Shown here one piece after another: positions 44,044 to 53,216 of a stretch of DNA of 64,000 bases (positions are counted from its first letter, which is position 1; each line of letters begins with the position of its first letter). The notes under the pieces were generated by a model. It was not told the DNA's origin and ran no database searches. It saw only the letters and a program-made list of their open reading frames with translations. The translations under genes and the position numbers were made by a program. Source of the DNA: Burkholderiaceae bacterium (lineage in GTDB: Bacteria; Pseudomonadota; Gammaproteobacteria; Burkholderiales; Burkholderiaceae_E); NCBI GenBank assembly GCA_024235875.1, contig JACKLP010000001.1, positions 372,001-436,000 on the forward strand, in the 5' to 3' direction.

Positions 44044-44200
44044 CTCGCATTCTTCGCACGCCAGCGGCGGGGGGTCGCTTTGGCATCTGCGCATTTTGGC
44101 GTCAGCCCGTCAGAAACGAAAGCGCGTCCGCGCAACGCTTGCCGGCGGCTCGAGTGTCGGACGGATCGATGGTCCACCAGGCAGTCGACGCCCGGGTGCG

Positions 44201-44209
44201 TGCTAGCAT
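44201..44209 (+). promoter_or_regulatory. Extended minus-10 promoter almost abutting the metY start
   Basis: TGCTAGCAT fits the extended minus-10 pattern TGnTAnnAT. Transcription would start about 44216-44219, at or next to the ATG at 44219, and there is no Shine-Dalgarno sequence in between. A clear minus-35 box is not seen. It suggests a leaderless or near-leaderless mRNA. Confidence 0.4.
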
Positions 44210-44218
44210 CGCCGCACG

Positions 44219-45520
44219 ATGACGCAGCGCGACTACTACCGTTTCGACACCCTGTCGGTGCATGCCGGCGCCACGCCCGACGCCCAGACCGGTGCGCGCG
44301 CGACGCCGATCCATTTGTCGACCTCGTTCGTGTTCCGTGATTCGGACCACGCCGCCGCGCTGTTCAACATGGAGCGCTCCGGTCACGTCTATTCGCGGAT
44401 CAGCAATCCAACCGTCTCGGTGCTCGAGGAGCGCGTCTCGGCCCTGGAGGCCGGCGTGGGCGCGGTGGCCACGGCGAGCGGCCAGGCAGCGCTGCACCTG
44501 GCGATCGCGACGATCGCGGGCGCCGGATGCCATATCGTGGCATCGCGGGCACTCTATGGCGGATCGCACAACCTGCTCGACTACACCTTGCGCCGCTTCG
44601 GCATCGAGACCACTTTCGTCGATCCGCGTGACATCGACGCCTGGCGTGCCGCGATCCGGCCTTCGACCCGCCTGCTGTTCGCCGAGACCGTGGGCAACCC
44701 CGGGCTCGACGTACTCGACATTCCACGGGTCGCGCAGGTCGGTCACGACAGCGGGATTCCGTTGCTGGTCGACTCCACCTTCACCACGCCCTGGTTGATC
44801 CGGCCGTTCGAGCACGGCGCGGATCTGGTCTATCACTCGGCGACCAAGTTCCTGTGCGGCCACGGCACCGTGGTCGGTGGCATCCTGGTCGATTCGGGCC
44901 GCTTCGACTGGGACGCGTCCGGACGCTTCCCGGAGCTGACCGAGCCCTATGCGGGCTTCCACGACATGGTGTTCTCGGAGGAATCCACGGTCGCTCCCTT
45001 CCTGTTGCGTGCGCGCCGCGAGGGCCTGCGCGACTTCGGCGCCTGCATGAGCCCGATGAACGCGTTCCAGATCCTCCAGGGCATCGAGACCCTGCCGCTT
45101 CGGATGGCAAGGCACGTCGAGAACGCGCGTCGCGTGGTCGAGTTCCTGGCCGCTCAAGAGCTGGTCGATTCCGTAGCCTACCCCGAACTCGAGACCCATC
45201 CCGACCATCGACTGGCCACGGAATTGCTGCCCAAGGGCTGCGGCGCGGTGTTCAGTTTCTCGCTCAAGGGCGGCCGCGAGGACGGCCGTCGCTTCGTCGA
45301 ATCGCTGAAGGTCTTCTCGCACCTGGCCAATGTCGGCGATGCACGCTCGCTCGTCATTCATCCCGCCTCGACCACGCATTTCCGCATGGACGATGCCGCG
45401 CTCGAGGCCGCGGGCATCGGCCCGGGGACCCTGCGGCTGTCGATCGGACTCGAGGACGCGAGCGACCTGATCGATGATCTCAAGGCCGCGTTCCGCTCGA
45501 TCCGGCGCAAGGGGAAATAA
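44219..45520 (+). CDS. metY: O-acetylhomoserine sulfhydrylase (MetY-like)
   Basis: A 433-aa PLP enzyme of the Cys/Met metabolism family, making homocysteine from acylated homoserine and sulfide. The PLP lysine is K210 in SATKFLCGHG, and RISNPTVSVLEERV, TASGQAALHLA and LVDSTFTTP are typical. The long insertion FDWDASGRFPELTEP places it with MetY (about 430 aa) and not with the shorter MetZ/MetB. No SD precedes the ATG. An alpha/beta hydrolase follows 4 bases after the stop. Confidence 0.92.
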   Translation: MTQRDYYRFDTLSVHAGATPDAQTGARATPIHLSTSFVFRDSDHAAALFNMERSGHVYSRISNPTVSVLEERVSALEAGVGAVATASGQAALHLAIATIAGAGCHIVASRALYGGSHNLLDYTLRRFGIETTFVDPRDIDAWRAAIRPSTRLLFAETVGNPGLDVLDIPRVAQVGHDSGIPLLVDSTFTTPWLIRPFEHGADLVYHSATKFLCGHGTVVGGILVDSGRFDWDASGRFPELTEPYAGFHDMVFSEESTVAPFLLRARREGLRDFGACMSPMNAFQILQGIETLPLRMARHVENARRVVEFLAAQELVDSVAYPELETHPDHRLATELLPKGCGAVFSFSLKGGREDGRRFVESLKVFSHLANVGDARSLVIHPASTTHFRMDDAALEAAGIGPGTLRLSIGLEDASDLIDDLKAAFRSIRRKGK

Positions 45521-45524
45521 GGCC

Positions 45525-46340
45525 ATGCGCTTCGAGGTCGACGGAATCCCTGCATACGCGTATACCGGCGGGCGGGCATTCGACCCGAGCCTGCCGACCG
45601 TGGTGTTCGTGCACGGTGCCCAGCACGATCACAGTGTCTGGATCCTGCAGAGCCGCTATCTCGCCCATCATGGTCGCTCGGTACTCGCGCTGGATCTGCC
45701 GGGACATGGTCGCAGCGGCGGTGAACCGATCGCCACGGTCGAGGCCATGGCGGACTGGGTACTGAGCGCGCTCGCCGCGGCGGGTGCCAGCCGTGCCACG
45801 ATCGTCGGCCACAGCATGGGCTCGCTGATCGCCGTCGAGTGCGCCAGACGTGCCCCGCAGGCGGTTGCTGGCGTGGCACTGGTGGGCACGGCATTTCCGA
45901 TGAAGGTCTCGGATGCCTTGTTGCAGGCCGCGGCCGACGACGAGGCGATCGCCTTCGACATGATCAACTACTGGTCGCATTCGGGCATCACCCATCATCC
46001 GGGCACCCCGGGCCCGGGCTTCTCGATCTTCTGGGAGAACCGGCGCCTGATGGAGCGCCAGCGCCCGCGCACCCTGCTCAACGACTTCAGGGCCTGCGAC
46101 GCCTACTCGGGCGGCCTTGACGCCGCTCGCGCCAGCCAGTGCCCGGCCTTGTTCATTCTTGGCCAGGCCGACGCGATGACGCCGGTTCGCGCGGCCAACG
46201 GGCTGATCGATGCCTGCCGCGAGGCGGCCGAGCATCATCGAGAGACACCGCCCGAGGTCGTGGTGATTCCCGGCGCCGGGCATGCGCTGATGGCCGAGCG
46301 TCCCGACGAGGTGCTCGAGGCGCTGGAGCGATTCGTCTAG
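45525..46340 (+). CDS. Alpha/beta-fold hydrolase
   Basis: A 271-aa hydrolase with oxyanion region VVFVHGAQHDHSVW, nucleophile elbow VGHSMGSL, acid in LGQADAMTP and histidine in PGAGHALMAERP. Family members are esterases, lactonases or C-C hydrolases; the substrate cannot be told. It is in one transcription unit with metY, so it might act on acyl-homoserine esters, which is only a suggestion. Confidence 0.88.
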   Translation: MRFEVDGIPAYAYTGGRAFDPSLPTVVFVHGAQHDHSVWILQSRYLAHHGRSVLALDLPGHGRSGGEPIATVEAMADWVLSALAAAGASRATIVGHSMGSLIAVECARRAPQAVAGVALVGTAFPMKVSDALLQAAADDEAIAFDMINYWSHSGITHHPGTPGPGFSIFWENRRLMERQRPRTLLNDFRACDAYSGGLDAARASQCPALFILGQADAMTPVRAANGLIDACREAAEHHRETPPEVVVIPGAGHALMAERPDEVLEALERFV

Positions 46341-46352
46341 GAACGGCTTTGA

Positions 46353-47657
46353 TCAGAGGCCCTGCGGGCCGGGGGGCGGCTCGCTGGTCGTGGCCACGAG
46401 CAGATCGAGCGGCTGGTCCAGTTCGCGCCATCTCAAGGCCGCCGGCTCGTTGCCCCACAGGCGCTCGAACAGATGACGCAGCCGAAGATTCGATGCAGGT
46501 TCGGCCAGGGACCAGTGTTCGTCCCATACGGTCGATGGCTCGTCGCCGGCGTCGGCATCATGCGCCACCCTGCGTTCCAGGTAGCCGGCATCCTCGAGAA
46601 GTCCGGCCACGTCGATGGCCCGCGCCGGTCGCATCTGGAACACGGTCGCGAAGGCCCGCGCCGGCAAACCCTGTCCGTGAGCACGAGGCGCCTCTCGCGC
46701 CAGGGTACGCAGTACATCGACCGCGTCGCCGAAACGTTGCGCCGCCGTCGTCTGGTCCTCGGTGGCCAGGTCGATCGGCGAACGCAGACGGGCCGCGAGC
46801 AGCGCGCCCCCCAGCACTGCGAACCAGAACAACCACAACCAGACCAGTAGCAGGGGTAGAACGGCGAAGGCGCCGTAGACGACGGTGTAGGTCGGCAGCC
46901 TCGCGAGGTACAGGCCGAGTACGTCTCGCAGGGTTTCGAGCGCGACCGTCGCCAGAATCGCGCCCGCCACCGCGTGCGACCAGCGCACGGGCGCATTCGG
47001 GACCAGCTTGTAGAGCAGCGAGAGCCCGATCAGGGTCAGAAGCCACGGCAGCACGACATACCAGGCGTTGCGAACCGAATCGAGGTCGCCCCCGCGCAGC
47101 CATTCGCTCGCGACGATGCCGTTGACCGTGAGGCTCGCCCCCAGGACCAGCGGCGCGAAGGTCAGCACACCCCAGTACAACAACAGTCGTTGGCCGATCG
47201 AGCGACGCCGCCTGGCGTGCCAGATCCGATTGAGCGCGTCGTCGATCGTGAGCAAGGCGCCGAACGCGGTCGCGAAGAATGCGACCGCGCCCGCCAGCGA
47301 CAGCTCGCTCGCCTTTGACGAGAACTCGTTCAGATAGCGCAACAGCGTGTTGCCGATCGCCGGCAGCAGCAGATTGCGCGCGATGAAATCCTGGAGCGCA
47401 TCGCGCAGATCCGCGAACACCGGAAGCGCGGTCAGGACCGACACGCCGATGCTGAATACCGGAACCAGCGCCAGCAGCGACAGAAAGGCCAGGCTGGCTG
47501 CCGTCTGCGTCAGGCCGAGCGAGCGCGCCTGCGATAGCAAGGTGATCGCAAAGTGCCAGATCTCGCGCAGACGTTGCATCAGCGCTCCAGAAGACGGGCT
47601 GCCACTTGCCGGCGGCGCGCTCTCATTTGCCCGACGCGCATTCGAGTCCTCGCTCAT
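46353..47657 (-). CDS. YihY/BrkB-family inner membrane protein
   Basis: A 434-aa protein with about six transmembrane helices in its first 310 residues. TQTAASLAFLSLLALVPVFS, LTIDDALNRIWHA and AVLPLLLVWLWLFWFAVLGG are typical of the YihY (formerly RNase BN) family. A soluble C-terminal extension of about 130 residues has winged-helix-like sequence (DVAGLLEDAGYLERR). Function is unknown; the old RNase BN assignment was wrong. The ATG at 47657 is divergent from the DUF2069 gene. Confidence 0.88.
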   Translation of the reverse strand: MSEDSNARRANESAPPASGSPSSGALMQRLREIWHFAITLLSQARSLGLTQTAASLAFLSLLALVPVFSIGVSVLTALPVFADLRDALQDFIARNLLLPAIGNTLLRYLNEFSSKASELSLAGAVAFFATAFGALLTIDDALNRIWHARRRRSIGQRLLLYWGVLTFAPLVLGASLTVNGIVASEWLRGGDLDSVRNAWYVVLPWLLTLIGLSLLYKLVPNAPVRWSHAVAGAILATVALETLRDVLGLYLARLPTYTVVYGAFAVLPLLLVWLWLFWFAVLGGALLAARLRSPIDLATEDQTTAAQRFGDAVDVLRTLAREAPRAHGQGLPARAFATVFQMRPARAIDVAGLLEDAGYLERRVAHDADAGDEPSTVWDEHWSLAEPASNLRLRHLFERLWGNEPAALRWRELDQPLDLLVATTSEPPPGPQGL

Positions 47658-47702
47658 TGGCCTATGATATTCGGGCACGCCAGGCGGCGAGGAGTCGTTG
47701 GA

Positions 47703-48089
47703 TTGGTCACGAATGAACAAGCCCCTGCCGGCACGGCATGGGAACTGTCGCGCATTGCCGCGGTCGGCGGAACGATCGCCCTGATCATTCTGGGCGTGTC
47801 CTGGGAAACCGTCGTGGCACCGCTGCGCCCGGGAAGCTGGCAACTGGCCCTGAAGGTCGTGCCCGCGGCCTTGTTGCTGCCCGGGATGATCGCGGGGCGA
47901 CTTCGCAGTTTCCAGTGGATGTCGATGCTGGTGTTGCTGTACACGTGCGAAGGCATCGTTCGCACGCTCAGCGACTCCGGTCCATCGTCACGACTCGCGG
48001 CGCTCGAGATCGCGCTCTCGGTCATCGTCTATGTCGGCGTGCTCCTGTGGGTGCGCGCCCGCCTTCGTCGGAATCGCAAGGCTCAGTAG
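47703..48089 (+). CDS. DUF2069 membrane protein, TTG start
   Basis: A 128-aa protein with four hydrophobic helices and a basic C terminus, matching DUF2069 (SWQLALKVVPAALLLPGM, LLYTCEGIVR). The TTG at 47703 has GAGGAG 8 nt upstream; an ATG at 47664 has no ribosome site and lies inside a TATGAT minus-10-like box at 47663-47668, so TTG is preferred. The last 102 bases overlap the 3' end of dusA on the other strand. Function is unknown. Confidence 0.75.
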   Translation: MVTNEQAPAGTAWELSRIAAVGGTIALIILGVSWETVVAPLRPGSWQLALKVVPAALLLPGMIAGRLRSFQWMSMLVLLYTCEGIVRTLSDSGPSSRLAALEIALSVIVYVGVLLWVRARLRRNRKAQ

Positions 48090-49028
48090 CGCCGGACCGG
48101 CCGTGGCCAGTGCGAGCGGGTCGCTCAGGGTGCGGCGCCACCGACGCGCGCCCGGGCAACCGTTGTATAGGGTGAGCATGTGTCGCGTGATCGAGCGCAA
48201 GGGCACGCCGCGCGCGACCTGGACTTCGGCATAGGCACGCATGGACTCGACCACGCACTCGCGGCTCTCGATCGGGTCGTCCTGGCCGAAATACAGGCTG
48301 TCGCAGCGCGCGAGCATCCACGGGTTTTCGTATGCGGCCCGGCCGACCATCACCGCGTCGACCCCGTCGGCCTGCGCCCGGATCTGCTCATGATCGCGCA
48401 AGCCGCCGTTCAGGACGAAGACCAGGTCGGGGAAATCCTGCTTCAGGCGCCGCACCACCTCCGGGCGCAGGGGTGGAACCGTGCGGTTTTGCTTGGGGCT
48501 GAGGCCCTTGAGCCAGGCATTCCGGGCGTGCACGATGAACACCCGACATCCGGCCAGGGCCACGGTGCCGACGAAATCGCGCACGAACTCGTAGGACTCG
48601 TCGCGATCGAGGCCGATCCGATGCTTGACCGTGACCGGAACATCGACGACGTCACGCATGGCCTTGACGCAGTCCGCGACCAGGCTCGGCTCGGCCATCA
48701 GGCAGGCGCCAAAGGCGCCCTTTTGCACCCGCTCGCTCGGACAGCCGCAGTTCAGGTTGATCTCGCAATGACCGAATCGCGCGCCGATACGTGCAGCGGC
48801 AGCGAGCTCCGACGGGTCGCTGCCGCCGAGCTGCAAGGCCAGCGGATGCTCGTCGGGATCGTGATCGAGCAAGTGGGCGGCCTTGCCGCGATTGAGCGCG
48901 GCGCTCGGGATCATCTCGGTGTAGAGCAGCGCCGAGCGAGACAGCCGACGATGGAAGAAGCGGCAATGCCGGTCGGTCCAATCGAGCATCGGGGCGACAC
49001 TGAAGAACGGCCAGGGCCTCGCGCTCAC
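47988..49028 (-). CDS. dusA: tRNA-dihydrouridine synthase DusA
   Basis: A 346-aa flavoenzyme that reduces U20/U20a in tRNA D loops. It begins FSVAPMLDWTDRHCRFFHR, with catalytic Cys in NLNCGCPSERVQKGAFGACL, then VTVKHRIGLD and the FMN-phosphate region VMVGRAAYENPW. These are DusA-subfamily motifs. Its ATG overlaps the stop of a response-regulator gene (ATGA), an unusual coupling. Confidence 0.95.
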   Translation of the reverse strand: MSARPWPFFSVAPMLDWTDRHCRFFHRRLSRSALLYTEMIPSAALNRGKAAHLLDHDPDEHPLALQLGGSDPSELAAAARIGARFGHCEINLNCGCPSERVQKGAFGACLMAEPSLVADCVKAMRDVVDVPVTVKHRIGLDRDESYEFVRDFVGTVALAGCRVFIVHARNAWLKGLSPKQNRTVPPLRPEVVRRLKQDFPDLVFVLNGGLRDHEQIRAQADGVDAVMVGRAAYENPWMLARCDSLYFGQDDPIESRECVVESMRAYAEVQVARGVPLRSITRHMLTLYNGCPGARRWRRTLSDPLALATAGPALLSLAIPTKAGAHPQEHADIDDDRERDLERRES

Positions 49029-49690
49029 GAGCCCTCTCCCGTCTCGTCGTCACCCGCACCGAGATGGCGCACCGCGAACTGCATCAATTGATTGGGCCCC
49101 ATGATGCCGAGTCGCTCGGCCGCATTGCGCCGGTGCGCTTGTACGGTTCGGGGACTGATCCCCAGCCCACGCCCGATCTGCTTGCTGGTCCAGCCCTTGG
49201 CCAGCAAGCGGAGCACGCGACGCTCGGACTCGGTCAGGCGCTCGACGAGCTCGCGATCGGCCGCGTCGCCGGGCGGCAGGTCGGCCGGCCCCGAGACACC
49301 GACCGATTGGCTCATGAAGAAGGTATCGGCGGTATCGAGCGCCCGGATCAGCTCGGCGGCGGCATCTTCCTTGGCGACGAAGGCCTGCGCGCCGGCCGCT
49401 CGCGCGCGCGCCGCATAGGCCTGCTCGGCATGCATCGAAAGAATGACCATGCGGGTGGGAATGCCCGCCTGCCTGGAACGCTCGAGGACCTCGAAGCCGC
49501 TCAGGCCGGGCATCGAGAGATCGAGCACCGCGATGTCGGGGCGCAGGATCTCCAGCTGCGCCATCGCGGCGTCGCCATCGCGGACCTCGGCCATCACCTG
49601 GAACCGCCCGGTTTCCTCGAGCACCTGGCGCACCCCCGCCCTGAACAACGGATGATCATCGGCCAGCAACACGGTCTTCATCGCGCCCAT
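49025..49690 (-). CDS. LuxR/NarL-type response regulator
   Basis: A 221-aa regulator with N-terminal receiver (LLADDHPLFR, phospho-Asp in AVLDLSMPGLSG, Lys in FVAKED) and C-terminal LuxR helix-turn-helix (LTESERRVLRLLAKGWTSKQ, then ISPRTVQAHRRNAAERL). It follows its sensor kinase by 5 bases and is coupled to dusA. ATG at 49690 or 49681 (MKTVLLADD) are both possible. Confidence 0.92.
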   Translation of the reverse strand: MGAMKTVLLADDHPLFRAGVRQVLEETGRFQVMAEVRDGDAAMAQLEILRPDIAVLDLSMPGLSGFEVLERSRQAGIPTRMVILSMHAEQAYAARARAAGAQAFVAKEDAAAELIRALDTADTFFMSQSVGVSGPADLPPGDAADRELVERLTESERRVLRLLAKGWTSKQIGRGLGISPRTVQAHRRNAAERLGIMGPNQLMQFAVRHLGAGDDETGEGS

Positions 49691-49695
49691 CGCCT

Positions 49696-51495
49696 TCAGT
49701 CGCGCCGCGGGTCGGCGTCGATCGGAACCTGGAGCCTGACGCTGACCCCTCCATCCGGATCATCGGTCATGGCCCAACGGCCGTCGAGCGCGCGCATGCG
49801 CTGCTCGATCGAGTGAAGGCCCAGGCCGTGCGAGGGCATCTCGCCGGTATCCAGGCCCACGCCATTGTCGACGACCAGGCACACGACATGACCGTGTTCA
49901 TAGCGGATTCGCACGCTGCAATGATCCGCGCCTGAATGACGCGCGACATTGCTGAGCAATTCCTGCAGCACCCGGAACAGATGCAGGCGACGCGCGGGCG
50001 ACAGCGCAGGGGGGCCCTGTGGCTGCTCCAGACTGACGTCGATCCCGTGCACGCGCTGGAGCTCGCCCACCATGTTCTCGACCGACGCGTTCCAGCCAAG
50101 GTGCTCCAGCATGGAGGGATGGATCGCATGCGAGACGCGCCGGACATCCCGCAGGGTTCGCCGTGCGAGGCCACGGGCCTCGTCGAGCAGCGCGCCGGCC
50201 TGGTCGGGGACCTGTTTCATCCGCTCGAGCGCCGAGGAGAGCATCGCCAGGTCGTGGCCGACCGAATCGTGAAGATCCGAGGCGAACCGGACCCGCTCCC
50301 GCTCCTGGAGCTCCGCGTACTGTTGCGCGCTGTGCCCGAGATGCGTGAGCAAGGCGACCTTGGCCGCCTGCGCCTCGCGCGCCGCGAGTCGGATTCGCAC
50401 GCCGAGCGCGAGCGAAAACGCCATCGCCTCGAAGGCAAGCATCAGCCCGAGCGTGTGCTCGCGGGCGATGTCGCCGCCAATGCCGCCGATCAGGTTCAGG
50501 TAGCTGACCACGGCCCCCGGCAGAATGATCAGGCCGAACGGCAACACCAGCAGACGCGCCCGAGGATCCTTGCCCAGCGCCAGCGCCACGATCGCGACCG
50601 AGATCGTCAGCAGCAGCAGCGCGAGGATCACGAGCAGCACTGCCTGAACCGCCCAATACGGCAATACGAGCTGGCTGGCGACCACGATCGGCGCGAGCCA
50701 CATCAGCAGGCCCAACAGCCTCAGTGGCGCGCGCGCGCGATTGCGCCCGCCAAGGAACTCCCGGATGAACATCGCGGCGAGCACGCAAGTGGTGCCCAGG
50801 CCCACGTTGAACAGGGTGTTCGACCAGGCATTCGGCCAGAAATGAGCGACCCCGTATCCGGACAGATAGACGTCGAGCAAGACCACCGACGAAACGGTCA
50901 AGGCGTTCATCGCGAAGACCCTATCCTTGGCGATCACCGAGATGAGCAGGTTGAACAGCACGATCGCGAGGACGAAACCGAACAGCAGCGCACGCACCTG
51001 GTCATGTCGGTCGGTCCATTGGCGATAGAGCGCAGCCGGCCAGGCCCTGAGCGCGATCTCGATCATCGTCGGCTGAACCACGCGCAAGTAGCGCCGTGTT
51101 TCGAGGCCCGCCGATCCACCGAGGCGAAACGCCACCCCGGCCGCGGCCAATGCGCCACCGCTCGGCTCGCGGGAATCGCCGGCAACCGACACACGCCACG
51201 GACCTCCGGGATCGTCCCGCTCGTAGAGCTCGGCCGAATCCACCATGTGCGAGAACCGGATCACGGTGCCCGGCGCCATCGCCGGCAGTTCGATCCAGAG
51301 CGCAGGGCCGCCGAACGACGACATCAGCCCACGCACCGGCGATGCGTCGAACCGGTTCAAGCCGACGCAGCAGATTTGCTCGATGCGTTCGTCACCGACT
51401 GCGTGCGCGACCTTGAACGCGAGCAAATCCCCGGCCCGCTCGGCCTGGCATGCACAGGCCAGCGTCAGCATTCCCAGGAAGGCCACGAGCCGCAT
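49696..51495 (-). CDS. 7TMR-DISM sensor histidine kinase
   Basis: A 599-aa sensor kinase. A signal-like N terminus leads into a periplasmic extracellular domain (about 20-175), then seven hydrophobic helices (about 180-385) of the 7TMR-DISM class, a HisKA_3 dimerisation domain with the phospho-His in ASDLHDSVGHDLAML, and a HATPase (LQELLSNVARHS, VVDNGVGLD, HGLGLHSIEQRM). This pairs with NarL-type regulators such as the next gene. The start is uncertain: ATG 51495 lacks an SD, and a TTG far upstream is possible. Confidence 0.88.
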   Translation of the reverse strand: MRLVAFLGMLTLACACQAERAGDLLAFKVAHAVGDERIEQICCVGLNRFDASPVRGLMSSFGGPALWIELPAMAPGTVIRFSHMVDSAELYERDDPGGPWRVSVAGDSREPSGGALAAAGVAFRLGGSAGLETRRYLRVVQPTMIEIALRAWPAALYRQWTDRHDQVRALLFGFVLAIVLFNLLISVIAKDRVFAMNALTVSSVVLLDVYLSGYGVAHFWPNAWSNTLFNVGLGTTCVLAAMFIREFLGGRNRARAPLRLLGLLMWLAPIVVASQLVLPYWAVQAVLLVILALLLLTISVAIVALALGKDPRARLLVLPFGLIILPGAVVSYLNLIGGIGGDIAREHTLGLMLAFEAMAFSLALGVRIRLAAREAQAAKVALLTHLGHSAQQYAELQERERVRFASDLHDSVGHDLAMLSSALERMKQVPDQAGALLDEARGLARRTLRDVRRVSHAIHPSMLEHLGWNASVENMVGELQRVHGIDVSLEQPQGPPALSPARRLHLFRVLQELLSNVARHSGADHCSVRIRYEHGHVVCLVVDNGVGLDTGEMPSHGLGLHSIEQRMRALDGRWAMTDDPDGGVSVRLQVPIDADPRRD

Positions 51496-51782
51496 GGCGC
51501 GCGCGGCCCAGCCGGATACCCGCCTCGAAGCAGGTGTGCCCCGCCCTACGCGGGCACGACCGTCGACGCGCGACCCGTTTCCGGACGACGCGCAACGCAC
51601 GGGCGCAGGATTCAACGTTACGGCCGAGACAAGCAAGAGTCAGTCGAGTGAACTGGCGCGGCCACGGATGGACGCTCCGAACCGGCCCGTCGCCGAGCAC
51701 GCATGGTCTTTCATGCTACCACCCGCTAATTCGCGCACGCCGCCGTCGTGGCCCTTAGAATCGCCCCAGCAAGGAGGCGCCT

Positions 51783-53216
51783 ATGCAGATCGGCTTGATC
51801 GGCCTTGGGGTCATGGGCCGAAACCTGGCCCTGAACATGGCCGAGCGGGGCTTGGAGGTCGTGGCGACCGACCCCTGGCCGCAGGCACTGCGGTGGGCCG
51901 GTGCGCCGGCAAGCATCGTTCCCGATGTCGCGACCCTGCTCGAGCACCTGCGAACGCCGCGCACGATCGTCTTGCTGGTCAAGGCCGGTCGACCGGTCGA
52001 TGCGCTCATCGACGCGCTGCTACCACGGATGGCCCCCGGCGATCTGGTGGTCGATGCCGGCAATTCCGACTATCGCGACGCCGGGCGTCGCGCCGAACGG
52101 CTGTCGAGCCGGTCGGTGGGCTTTGCCGATGTCGGCGTTTCCGGCGGCGCGGAGGGCGCGCGACGAGGCCCTGCCATGATGATCGGCGGTGCCCCGCCCG
52201 GCGCCACGCGCTTGCTGTCACTGCTCTCGCCCATCGCGGCTCGGTCGGCGCATGGCAGTTGCGCGCGTGCCAGCGGCGGACCGGGTGCCGGCCATTTCGT
52301 GAAGATGGTCCACAACGGCATCGAGTACGCCCTGATGCAGAGCATCGCCGACCTGTACCAGTGGCTGCGCGAGGCGCGCGCACTGGCCCCCACCGCGATC
52401 GCGGACCTGCTCGAGCAACTCCACGGCGGGGAGCGGGACAGCTATCTGGCGCGCATCAGCGTCGAGGTGCTGCGCAGCACGGATCCGGACACCGGTGCCC
52501 CGATGATCGATGTCATCGACGACGGCGCCGGGCAGAAGGGAACCGGCGGCTGGTGTGTCGAGGCGGGGCTCGCGCATGGCGTGGCCTTACCCACGATCAT
52601 GGCGGCCGTCGCCATGCGCCAGGCCTCCGCCGACGCGCGGATCCGCCGATGCCTGGTGCCCGGAGAGCCGGTCGGACTCGTGCTGGGCGCCGATCCGACT
52701 CGCGCCCCCGATGCCCGTGACTCGGCACCGATCGCGGCGTCCGCACTGGGCGACGCATTGGCCGCCGCATCCATGACGGCCTTCGCGCAGGGGCTGAACC
52801 TGATCGAAGCCGCCGCCATCGCGCACGGATGGACGACGTCCATCGGCGACGTGCTGCGCGGCTGGACCGGCGGCAGCATCCTGCAGGGAAAGCTGCTCGA
52901 ACCCTTGATCGCCGCGACCTCGACCAACCCGGGCGATGGCGCCCCGGTGGTGTCGGCGCTGCTTTCCGAGCCGACATTGCGCTCGGCAATCGTCGCGGGC
53001 GAGCCTGCACTCGCCCGCCTGTGCGCCGATGCGGCGATCGCCGGCGTGGCGGTTCCGGCCCTGGCCGCCTCGCTTGGCTGGATCCAGGCCGTGCGCGCTC
53101 CCCGCCTGTCGACGGCGCTGGTGCAGGCGCAACGCGATCGCTTTGGCGCGCATGGCTTTCGTCGCACCGATCGCGACGGGGTGTTCCACGGCCCCTGGGC
53201 CGGAGATCCGACGTGA
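51783..53216 (+). CDS. gnd: 6-phosphogluconate dehydrogenase (decarboxylating)
   Basis: A 477-aa enzyme oxidising 6-phosphogluconate to ribulose-5-phosphate and CO2. The Rossmann motif is GLIGLGVMGRNLALNMA; substrate residues are in FVKMVHNGIEYALMQ, and the C-terminal RDRFGAH supplies the partner-subunit Arg and His. The usual KGTGKW loop is KGTGGW, with the second Lys lost. AAGGAGG lies 5 nt before the ATG and a TAGAAT minus-10-like box at 51756-51761. It is coupled to gluconokinase by a GTGA overlap. Confidence 0.93.
   Translation: MQIGLIGLGVMGRNLALNMAERGLEVVATDPWPQALRWAGAPASIVPDVATLLEHLRTPRTIVLLVKAGRPVDALIDALLPRMAPGDLVVDAGNSDYRDAGRRAERLSSRSVGFADVGVSGGAEGARRGPAMMIGGAPPGATRLLSLLSPIAARSAHGSCARASGGPGAGHFVKMVHNGIEYALMQSIADLYQWLREARALAPTAIADLLEQLHGGERDSYLARISVEVLRSTDPDTGAPMIDVIDDGAGQKGTGGWCVEAGLAHGVALPTIMAAVAMRQASADARIRRCLVPGEPVGLVLGADPTRAPDARDSAPIAASALGDALAAASMTAFAQGLNLIEAAAIAHGWTTSIGDVLRGWTGGSILQGKLLEPLIAATSTNPGDGAPVVSALLSEPTLRSAIVAGEPALARLCADAAIAGVAVPALAASLGWIQAVRAPRLSTALVQAQRDRFGAHGFRRTDRDGVFHGPWAGDPT

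Noticed and set aside
46353..47657. Annotation of the YihY-family gene as ribonuclease BN
   Set aside because: The RNase BN activity belongs to the unrelated ElaC/Rbn protein; the family is a membrane protein of unknown function.
49936..51651. A 571-residue plus-strand frame opposite the sensor kinase
   Set aside because: Glu/Arg/His/Gln-rich translation without a domain; the kinase on the other strand is clear.
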